DNA from: Oscillatoria sp.
GTDB taxonomy: Bacteria; Cyanobacteriota; Cyanobacteriia; Cyanobacteriales; Laspinemataceae
Assembly: GCA_011390515.1 (NCBI GenBank)
Contig: JAABSJ010000019.1
Location: 1-47,654, forward strand
Direction: 5' to 3'
DNA length: 47,654 nucleotides
The translations under genes were made by a program, and so were the position numbers. Of the stretch, positions 33,664 to 40,447 are shown one piece after another; position 1 is the first letter of the stretch; every line of letters starts with the position of its first letter. A model generated the notes under the pieces. The model did no database searches, was not told the origin of the DNA, and saw nothing but the letters and a program-made list of their open reading frames with translations.

Positions 33664-36600
33664 TTACTGTGCAGGTTTGCGATAGGCTCGAATCGTTGAA
33701 TAGACCCCGGGAATAATCGGTAAATGGGCTTGAGTTTGCGTCGGATCGGTGGGATAGAGTAAGGGAATATCCAGAACTTCACACCCATAAGTATTTTCCA
33801 TCAACTCCTGACAGGCTTGGCGAATCCCCGGTTCCTGATTCCCATGATGGAAGAAAATCGCGTCTCGATTGTGGTCGTTCAGGATGGGGAGATAATCATG
33901 GAACATCATAATCCCCCCAGGTGCTAACAGGGGAAAATAATTGAGAATATCTTGCTTGACTCCGGGATAAGTATGATCTCCATCGACAAAAATAAACCCA
34001 GGTTGATTCCCATCTTTTTCCCAGATTTGGGGAAATTTTATCGCCGCTTGATGGGAAAACAACCGCCAATGACTGACCTCCGGTTGTACCTGTTTTAACA
34101 CTTGATAAAATTGCGGTTGTCCCCCGGGCTCTACGGCAAATCCATCCATCGCCCAATTCATCCGTTTTAAGGTTTTCCAGGTTAAAAATAACGAAGCCCC
34201 AGCATAAGAGCCAATTTCTATAAATCGCAGGGGGTTGGATGTTTTGGGGACGAAATGACGCAGGGTATAGTAAAGTTGAAATCTTTCATTGGCTGACATT
34301 TGACTTTCAATCCCATAAGCAACGGGATCATCTTGGGCAAATTCAGCAATCATTTGCGGGTCCAAGTCCGGATTAACGGGGAATTTATCCGGTTTGATAA
34401 ACCAGACTCCCGTGTTGTCAATGGGTTTAATTTCAAATTTTATCTGACGCTGGGTTTCAAATTCATGAACAGCTTGGCGACATCCGTCCCAGTAACCATA
34501 GTCATCAACTTGAATCACCCCGTCATTCACCACTCGGTCATATAAATTCTGTAAAATAGTTTGGGTTGATTCATACCAATCTCCATCGATATGCAATAGG
34601 GCAATCATTCCGATATGATTTTGCATTTTCGGTAAGGTGTCTTGGAAATAACCTTTGATGAGTTTGACCCCGTTGATCACACCCAGTTGAGTACAAATTT
34701 CTTGAACACTGGTTTCTGGCGCGGCACAGGTTCCTGTCCCCCACCCCGTTGCTTCGGCGGGGATACCCTGATGTTTGTCCTCTGCGGTGGGGGTGGGCAT
34801 TCCTTCAAAGGAATCACAGGCGTATAACCAGCGGGGTTGTTTGCTGTAGCGTTTAATGACAGCAGCCATTAATGCCGTTGATCCGCCACCGGCGACGCCA
34901 CATTCGACAATATTACCGGGAATATTTTGTAAGCAGAGGGTTTTGGTGAGGGAAAAGAGGGAATAGAGGCGGAGTTCGCTTAACATGGTGTAGGGGCGAA
35001 CGATCCGGAGCAATTCCTGAAATTCATGGTCATCAATTGGGGCAGGATTGTGAGGGGACAGGTGGGATAAAAGGCGATCACGCAGGGTTTTGGCTTCGGT
35101 ATTGTTGGGGAAATATCGCAATTCTTCGTTTAAGGCTTCTTTGGCTCCCTCCAGTTGATTGAGCTTGATAAAGCAAATGGCTCGCAGGTAATCTAAACCT
35201 GGAGTCGGTTGCCGGAATGATTTGGCTTTGGCTAATTCATGAAAAGCAGCTTGAATTTGGTTATTTTCTAAATTAATTTGGGCGGATTTAATTAACTCTA
35301 AAACCGAGTTTTTAGGCTGAAGTTCTGTCAGTAATTGCCGCGCTTTGGGATGGGAGGGAAGGGCAGATAAGAGGTGATTGAGGGTGGCGATCGCCTCAGA
35401 CTGCCGGTCCAGTCTAGCGAGAGCAACGGCTTTTCCATACTGTAACCCTGGGAGATCGGGTGAAGTGGCGATCGCCTGTTCCCAGAGTCTTAAAGCCTCT
35501 TGATTCTTGTTCGCGTTGAGTTGTGCTAAGGCGTTCTGGATTAAACCCTCTCCATCCACCACTGGATGAATAGACCCTTGGGCATAACTCAATTCCTGAG
35601 TCTGTTCTCGTCCAGGATTTACGCATATTTTTCGCTCACCCCCTAAATGTAGGGGCGATTCGCGAATCGCCTCTACAGATGATTTAGCATTCATGTGTAA
35701 GTCCTGTAGTCTTTTCCTAGCGATAAATCCTTCCTCTCTGGACGCAGTTTTTTCAAATTGCTGTTTCCAGTTGTTAATCGCCTCCCAGTCTAACCGAATT
35801 TCGGTTGTCCAGTTTTGATGAATTAAGGCTTCTAAATGAGTCTCAAGATTCGGGCGATTGATAATTGGCAAATTAAAATCCCGGCCCATTTCCACTGCCC
35901 GGTTATCAATGCCGACAATAATTGACCTGCGCTGGTGTTGTAAGGCGCGAATCCCAGCATGGAGACGATTTCCCACATAATCCAACGCTTGATTAGCCCT
36001 TAAAAATTCATCCAGAGATTCTAAAGTCGGTTCGATGAAAACCAGGCGACTCCCCCCAATTTTTTGGGCATACTCATAGTCTCCATACATTTGGGGCCAA
36101 AAATAAATTGTAGAATAATTCTTAGCTAAAATTTCAAATAAAATTCGGTCAAAATGTGGATTTTGGTTATATTCGGTAAAGGTCAAAAGTACCTGATCTG
36201 CTTTTTGAGTGGGAATACCCGCACAATGGTCTGGGGTTAACCACCAGAGGGTTGGACAGCCGGTATTGATGACATTAAATCCTAATGACCGCAATTTTTG
36301 AGCGGTGTAATCATCCCGCACGGAATGAGCCGCTTGTTGATGCAGGACGGAATTGAGCAGAGACCGGGTATAATCAGTGATTTCCTGGGTTTGATATTGC
36401 CACCAGCCCAGTCCCATTAAAATAACTTGATTTTGCCAAAAATTTTCTTGAGGTTTGATACACCATTGACTGGTCGCTTCCATGTTAGAACTGAGGAGAT
36501 TCGTGCCAGCCAGAAAGACATAATCGGCATCGTTAATTTTAGAGCGTCCAGCTTGAATATATTCGAGGGCGGGAACTCGATAAAAAAAATCTTGAGGAAA

Positions 36601-36696
36601 AATTTCTTGGAGGCCCCGTTCGACCGCTTCTACAATAATTTTATTTCCTAAATTAGTATTGTTAGTCCAAGTATCTAAAATGACAATTCGTTTCAT
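33664..36696 (-). CDS. Giant fusion: pyruvyltransferase-like - TPR - TylF MTase - Methyltransf_24
   Basis: This is a 1010-aa protein. Residues about 1-300 resemble polysaccharide pyruvyl transferases (LDTWTNNTNLGNKIIVEAV, AHSVRDDYTAQKLRSLG, NRLHAGIRALQHQRRSIIVG). Residues about 385-555 are TPR-like repeats. Residues about 565-785 form a TylF/MycF-type sugar O-methyltransferase (GNIVECGVAGGGSTALM, CDSFEGMPTP, LLHIDGDWYESTQTIL, IQVDDYGYWDGCR). Residues about 800-1005 form another class I methyltransferase (RFIEIGSYAGASLF, FIFVDGDHTYPGVKQDI, MMFHDYLP). All are reactions expected on a capsule or glycoprotein glycan. It leads the two-gene unit with the 1262-aa gene. A palindromic repeat is translated in frame near residues 340-350, between the first domain and the TPR part. 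Confidence 0.87.
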   Translation of the reverse strand: MKRIVILDTWTNNTNLGNKIIVEAVERGLQEIFPQDFFYRVPALEYIQAGRSKINDADYVFLAGTNLLSSNMEATSQWCIKPQENFWQNQVILMGLGWWQYQTQEITDYTRSLLNSVLHQQAAHSVRDDYTAQKLRSLGFNVINTGCPTLWWLTPDHCAGIPTQKADQVLLTFTEYNQNPHFDRILFEILAKNYSTIYFWPQMYGDYEYAQKIGGSRLVFIEPTLESLDEFLRANQALDYVGNRLHAGIRALQHQRRSIIVGIDNRAVEMGRDFNLPIINRPNLETHLEALIHQNWTTEIRLDWEAINNWKQQFEKTASREEGFIARKRLQDLHMNAKSSVEAIRESPLHLGGERKICVNPGREQTQELSYAQGSIHPVVDGEGLIQNALAQLNANKNQEALRLWEQAIATSPDLPGLQYGKAVALARLDRQSEAIATLNHLLSALPSHPKARQLLTELQPKNSVLELIKSAQINLENNQIQAAFHELAKAKSFRQPTPGLDYLRAICFIKLNQLEGAKEALNEELRYFPNNTEAKTLRDRLLSHLSPHNPAPIDDHEFQELLRIVRPYTMLSELRLYSLFSLTKTLCLQNIPGNIVECGVAGGGSTALMAAVIKRYSKQPRWLYACDSFEGMPTPTAEDKHQGIPAEATGWGTGTCAAPETSVQEICTQLGVINGVKLIKGYFQDTLPKMQNHIGMIALLHIDGDWYESTQTILQNLYDRVVNDGVIQVDDYGYWDGCRQAVHEFETQRQIKFEIKPIDNTGVWFIKPDKFPVNPDLDPQMIAEFAQDDPVAYGIESQMSANERFQLYYTLRHFVPKTSNPLRFIEIGSYAGASLFLTWKTLKRMNWAMDGFAVEPGGQPQFYQVLKQVQPEVSHWRLFSHQAAIKFPQIWEKDGNQPGFIFVDGDHTYPGVKQDILNYFPLLAPGGIMMFHDYLPILNDHNRDAIFFHHGNQEPGIRQACQELMENTYGCEVLDIPLLYPTDPTQTQAHLPIIPGVYSTIRAYRKPAQ
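35648..35677. repeat. Palindromic repeat translated in frame
   Basis: Fifteen-base arms TGTAGGGGCGATTCG and CGAATCGCCTCTACA pair with one mismatch and no loop. It belongs to the TGTAGGGGCG family also seen at 29679-29733 and 38631. Here it lies inside the 1010-aa gene and encodes SVEAIRESPLH. Confidence 0.9.
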
Positions 36697-36887
36697 GTTA
36701 CGGGTTACTGTAAAACTCCTGGATAAAAACTATTGAAGGGTTCGATCCACCGCTGATAACTGAGATCTATGGGGGGATTTAAACCCAAAATATCAGGGCA
36801 GTTGATTGACTGCCCCTACTCTCAATCAAAGTAATGGGTAAGTCCGGCCCCTGTCCTCAAAACCAGTGACTCAGGGTGAGGATGCCC
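36697..36887. repeat. Intergenic stretch with GGGCAGT hairpin
   Basis: The 191 bases upstream of the 1010-aa gene include a short stem GGGCAGT/ACTGCCC (36796-36815, loop TGATTG). It should contain the promoter of the two-gene giant-protein operon; none is clear. Confidence 0.5.
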
Positions 36888-37247
36888 TTAACCCACCTGT
36901 TCTAAATACAGATTGAGGTCCTCGATTAACCGGGTGAGTTCGGCTTCCGTACTCAGGCGAATGCGATCGTCCCGCAGAGTAATCAGCACCTTGGCGGCAA
37001 AGGGGGTGGGGTAAATATTGGGATTGCAGAAAATTTCTAAAAACACATCCCCCGTGGACCGATATTCCATCGGTTTCTGGGGGGTGGGTTTGCCTGCACC
37101 AGCACCGGGGGTGGCTTTAGAAGCCACAGCTTTAAGCTGCTGCATCAGGTCGTTGATGGCCGCCTGCAAGTCCCGCGCTGCTTCGGGAGAGAACCGAAAC
37201 GAGACGGAACCCTCGACTAAATTTAGGGTGAGTTGAGAACCAGACAT
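36888..37247 (-). CDS. Conserved small protein of unknown function
   Basis: This 119-aa protein starts MSGSQLTLNLVEGSVSFRFS and shows a beta-rich front, the amphipathic helix PEAARDLQAAINDLMQQLKA (residues about 20-40), an Ala/Gly/Pro-rich linker, and a C-terminal half with TGDVFLEIFCNPNIYPTPFA and VLITLRDDRIRLSTEAELTRL. I have an impression of a cyanobacterial conserved family but cannot name it. No TM, signal peptide or catalytic motif is seen. The ATG at 37247 begins the compact fold; the longer frame to 37301 is less likely. It is divergent from the CDF gene. Confidence 0.7.
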   Translation of the reverse strand: MSGSQLTLNLVEGSVSFRFSPEAARDLQAAINDLMQQLKAVASKATPGAGAGKPTPQKPMEYRSTGDVFLEIFCNPNIYPTPFAAKVLITLRDDRIRLSTEAELTRLIEDLNLYLEQVG

Positions 37248-37369
37248 GAGGGATCTACTTTTAATATTCGGTTTCTTTATGGTAAAGGGGAAGGGGGACA
37301 TTGGGATCTGTTAACTTCCACATAAACCGAATGGCCTACAATTTTTGTAAGTTGCATAAGGAAAGCTCC

Positions 37370-38302
37370 GTGACTACAGATAATCGGGTGGAAGTTCGCC
37401 GGGTACTCCTGATTACCCTAGGCTTAAATTTGGTCGTGTTGGGAATTAAAGCGGTGGTGGGGACCTTGACGGGTTCCCTGAGTTTGTTGGCGGATGCGTT
37501 GCATAGCGTCACCGATAGTGCCAATAATATTTTGGGATTGGTGACGAATCATTTCGCTTCTCCCCATCCCGATCGCGAACATCCTTATGGACACCAGAAA
37601 TTTGATGCAGTGGGGGCCTTGGGAATTGCGGCCTTTTTGGGGGTGGCCTGTTTTGAAATTCTCAGCAGTGCGATCGAGCGCCTTTTCTTCGGGGATGGAA
37701 CTCCGGTGGAAGTTTCCTCCAGAGACCTATGGATTCTGCTGGTGGTGTTGGGAATCAATATCTTTGTCGCCTTTTATGAACGGACCGTGGGTCGGCGAAT
37801 TGGGAGCAGTATTCTGATTGCCGATGCCAAACATACCATGAGCGATGTTTGGGTGACAATTATGGTGATGGGGGGGTTAATTGCGATTACCTTTGCCGAT
37901 CGCTGGCCTTGGTTGCAATGGGTGGATGTGATTTTGGCCTTTCCCGTGGCCTTGTTGGTGTTTAGAAGTGGGTGGGAAGTGTTGGCGGATAATTTGCCCT
38001 GGTTGTTGGATAAAATGGCGATCGCCCCGGAGGCAATTCACGAAATTACCATGCAGGTTCCCGGAGTGCTCAACTGCCATCATATTGCCTCTCGCGGTGT
38101 GGTCGGCCGTCAGGTTTTTATTGAAATGCATCTGATTGTTAGTGTCAATGATGTAGAAACCGCCCACGCCATTACAGAAGAAGTGGAAGCGCGTTTACAA
38201 GGGCGATTTTCCCCGGCCCGGATTTTGATTCACATCGAACCGCCTAGCTATCAATCCCCGGAGATTAGCTATACGCCGGACTCTCCTCAACCCATTGAAT
38301 AA
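37370..38302 (+). CDS. Cation diffusion facilitator (CDF) family metal transporter
   Basis: This is an inner-membrane proton/divalent-metal antiporter of about 310 aa with six TM helices and a C-terminal cytoplasmic domain. The metal sites are HSVTD in TM2 (within LLADALHSVTDSANN) and HTMSD in TM5 (within ADAKHTMSDVWVT), the HxxxD/HxxxD pattern of Zn-type CDFs. HPDREHPYGHQKFDAVGAL precedes TM3. The C-terminal ferredoxin-like domain has HHIASRGVVGRQVFIEMHL. GTG 37370 is chosen because AAGGA lies 7 bases upstream and the family usually begins close to the RRVLLITLGLN helix; an ATG at 37331 would add 13 residues. Zinc, iron or manganese cannot be separated by sequence alone. It would protect against metal excess. 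Confidence 0.92.
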   Translation: MTTDNRVEVRRVLLITLGLNLVVLGIKAVVGTLTGSLSLLADALHSVTDSANNILGLVTNHFASPHPDREHPYGHQKFDAVGALGIAAFLGVACFEILSSAIERLFFGDGTPVEVSSRDLWILLVVLGINIFVAFYERTVGRRIGSSILIADAKHTMSDVWVTIMVMGGLIAITFADRWPWLQWVDVILAFPVALLVFRSGWEVLADNLPWLLDKMAIAPEAIHEITMQVPGVLNCHHIASRGVVGRQVFIEMHLIVSVNDVETAHAITEEVEARLQGRFSPARILIHIEPPSYQSPEISYTPDSPQPIE

Positions 38303-38364
38303 TGAGCGGACTGCGCTTTCAACCAGAGAACCTCCTTTGGGAATCTCGATTAAAGAATCTGTTG

Positions 38365-38415
38365 TTTTCCACAGATGGATGTCCGTTTTCCACAGATTTT
38401 TGCCAGTTTTCCCCA
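38365..38415. promoter_or_regulatory. Three TTTTCCACA (DnaA-box-like) sites at 21-bp spacing
   Basis: TTTTCCACA occurs at 38365-38373 and 38386-38394, and TTTTCCCCA (one mismatch) at 38407-38415. Spacing is exactly 21 bp, two helical turns. TTTTCCACA matches the consensus I know for cyanobacterial DnaA boxes. They lie between the CDF gene and DUF3386. No dnaA or dnaN gene is in the window. Confidence 0.45.
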
Positions 38416-38740
38416 ACAATTAAAGCGTTTCCAGGTTTCCAGGTTTCTCAAAAAGTCGGTTGTTTTTATCAATACCTTCACCAAAAAAGGGAGGGCTAAC
38501 GTACTACACTTGTTGTTTACCACAACTACAAATGACATCTACATTCGCATCAGCAAGACATCTTAGGGAACTCCAAAAAATAAAATCTCCAAAACGTTCG
38601 TTCGTAGATCAACGGAGTAGCCCCGTCAATGTAGGGGCGCAAGCATTTACTCCGACACATACCTTCCTTTCAGTTGAACGTTTGGAGGATTTATATTTTG
38701 CAATCCCCTAAAAGGTCGCCCTCACCCTAAATCCCTCTCC

Positions 38741-38799
38741 CCCTCATCCCCCGGTGCCCCTTCTCCCATTTTGGGAGAAGGGGCACCGGGGGATGAGGG
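38741..38799. repeat. Perfect hairpin with 28-bp arms
   Basis: Arms 38741-38768 and 38772-38799 are exact reverse complements around a TTT loop, beginning CCCTCATCCCCCGGTGCCCC. The inner CCCCTTCTCCCA part matches the small hairpin at 2158-2184. Confidence 0.92.
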
Positions 38800-38902
38800 C
38801 CAACTGTCCTTCTTGAGATGCTCCCCAGAGATCGCACAGACCTCCAGGAGGATAGTTGGGGCCAATGCGGTGAAAGGACTGCAAGGGGGACGATCTGTTC
38901 TG

Positions 38903-39026
38903 ATACGGAATCCGGTTGTGATATGTCTATAAAAACCCACACCCTAAAGGGTGGGGAAAAAAGCGGACGAAGCCAGCGGGCGCGGGCTAAAAGCGAAAAC
39001 CGACTTTTACCAACCGGATTTGGTAT
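38903..39026. repeat. MITE-like element, copy B
   Basis: This 124-bp element runs from ATACGGAATCCGGTTGTG to ACCGGATTTGGTAT. Its interior is close to copy A, including GTCTATAAAAACCCACACC and a CACCCTAAAGGGTG stem. Confidence 0.9.
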
Positions 39027-39027
39027 G

Positions 39028-39127
39028 ATACGGAATCCGGTTGTGATATGTCTATAAAAACTAAACAGACGAAGCCTGCGAAGGCAGTCTAAAGAGAAAA
39101 TCGACTTTTAACAACCGGATTTTGTAT
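39028..39127. repeat. MITE-like element, copy C (short variant)
   Basis: This 100-bp element has the same left end as copy B, a shortened centre (AAACAGACGAAGCCTGCG), and the right end ACCGGATTTTGTAT. It follows copy B after a single base. Confidence 0.88.
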
Positions 39128-39246
39128 GAGTTGTCTCCCCGGACTCGGCGCACCTCAGACTGCGGGTCCCTTGAGAGTGATCCCACAACCACCCCAGTCA
39201 GCTTGTACCCTAAAAGAAGGTCAACATTGAAAAACTAAGGGCAAAC

Positions 39247-39897
39247 ATGACAGAACAAACGAACCCCCGGGATTTATTTCGCGCCGCCTACGAAAACCGT
39301 TACACCTGGGACTCGAACTTTCCAGGATATCGTGCCGAACTCCAAGTCAAACAGGGAGAAGAAACCTATACCGGCCAAATCCACATTAAAGGTGACCTCA
39401 CCGTAGAAGTCAGCGGAATTGACCACGAAGAGGTGCAACAAAGCGTCTATACCCAATTGCGGGATATCGTCACCCATCGCAAACGGAGCAAATTTGAGGA
39501 CGCCCACGGCAAAAACAGCTTTAGCGCTGGGGAATCGGACGAAACCGATGCCATAGAAATCCTGGTCAAAGGGGATGCGATGGGGTCCAACTACAAAATC
39601 CGAGGGACCGAAATCTGCCAAGTCAGCCGGGTAATGGGCCGCATGGCGTTTACCATTGACACTGCCGAAAGCCTGGATACCGGCGAAGGCTATGTTGCCA
39701 CCCGCTATCATGTGGTATTCCGTAATGCTCAAACCAACGACCTGATCCGAGAACTGGACTTTGAGGACAGCTATGAACAATTTGGAGACTATTACCTGAT
39801 GACCCATCAAGTCATCCACTCCAAAGAAAATGACACCGCAACCACCACTGCGTTCAAATTCTCCAGCATTAAACTCTTAGAACCGGCAATAGTTTAA
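39247..39897 (+). CDS. DUF3386 family protein
   Basis: This 216-aa soluble protein has the DUF3386 pattern, a family I know only from cyanobacteria and plastids, with no assigned role. Conserved stretches are RDLFRAAYENRYTWDSNFPG at the N-terminus, KFEDAHGKNSFSAGESDETD near residue 80, EILVKGDAMGSNYKIRGTEI, and YYLMTHQVIHSKEN near the end. No signal peptide or TM is seen. It stands alone, with MITE-like copies 120 bases upstream that may carry or separate its promoter. Confidence 0.88.
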   Translation: MTEQTNPRDLFRAAYENRYTWDSNFPGYRAELQVKQGEETYTGQIHIKGDLTVEVSGIDHEEVQQSVYTQLRDIVTHRKRSKFEDAHGKNSFSAGESDETDAIEILVKGDAMGSNYKIRGTEICQVSRVMGRMAFTIDTAESLDTGEGYVATRYHVVFRNAQTNDLIRELDFEDSYEQFGDYYLMTHQVIHSKENDTATTTAFKFSSIKLLEPAIV

Positions 39898-39950
39898 ATC
39901 CCAAAAACTCAGGGGTCTGGGGTGACCCGAATTCCTGGACCCCCGAGACT

Positions 39951-39980
39951 CCGTGAAAATCTGTGAAATCTGGGGTTCAC
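39951..39980. repeat. 30-bp dispersed repeat, second copy
   Basis: CCGTGAAAATCTGTGAAATC... is the inverted, roughly 83 percent matching partner of the repeat at 20475-20504. It lies about 50 bases past the DUF3386 stop. Confidence 0.75.
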
Positions 39981-40085
39981 CTCCAAAATTCCGCCTCTTC
40001 CTCAAACTGATCGGCGATCGCCCTCACCCTATCCCCAGAACCGTTAAAATTGGGACAGGACCATAAACCTAAAACCAGGAGAATT

Positions 40086-40325
40086 ATGTCTGCATTGGCA
40101 CTAACTTCGGAAAATGTCGAAAATGTCTTAGATGAACTGCGCCCCTACTTGATGGCGGATGGCGGAAATGTCGAACTCGTGGAAGTGGATGGTCCAGTGG
40201 TCAAGCTGCGACTCCAAGGCGCCTGCGGATCCTGTCCGAGTTCTGCCATGACTTTAAGAATGGGGATCGAACGCAAATTGCGCGAATCCATCCCTGAGAT
40301 TGCTGAAGTGGAACAAGTGCTGTAA
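40086..40325 (+). CDS. nfu: NifU C-terminal-like Fe-S scaffold (Nfu)
   Basis: This 79-aa protein is the stand-alone Nfu domain, which assembles and delivers [4Fe-4S] or [2Fe-2S] clusters, for example to photosystem I in cyanobacteria (family knowledge). [20 protein letters not shown] opens the fold and the cluster-binding GACGSCPSS (C-x2-C) lies near residues 43-51, followed by [21 protein letters not shown] 5 bases before ATG 40086 fixes the start. The upstream extension of the frame has no ribosome site. It is a single-gene unit. Confidence 0.95.
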   Translation: MSALALTSENVENVLDELRPYLMADGGNVELVEVDGPVVKLRLQGACGSCPSSAMTLRMGIERKLRESIPEIAEVEQVL

Positions 40326-40447
40326 GTTCAGAAGGATATGACGATCGCGGGTCGGTTTGGAATGTTCACTAGCAAGCAGTCTGTGCGACGAACCCTTCAA
40401 TCCTGACCGGCGATCGCCATCTCCTGTCCTCATCACTTCTTCTTACT

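Noticed and set aside
38303-39246. CRISPR-like appearance from repeated blocks
   Set aside because: The repeats are unequal in length, adjacent with a one-base gap and bear terminal inverted repeats; no cas genes or regular spacers exist.
39247-39819. 181-aa minus-strand frame opposite DUF3386
   Set aside because: It is the antisense of a conserved family protein with correct codon use on the plus strand.
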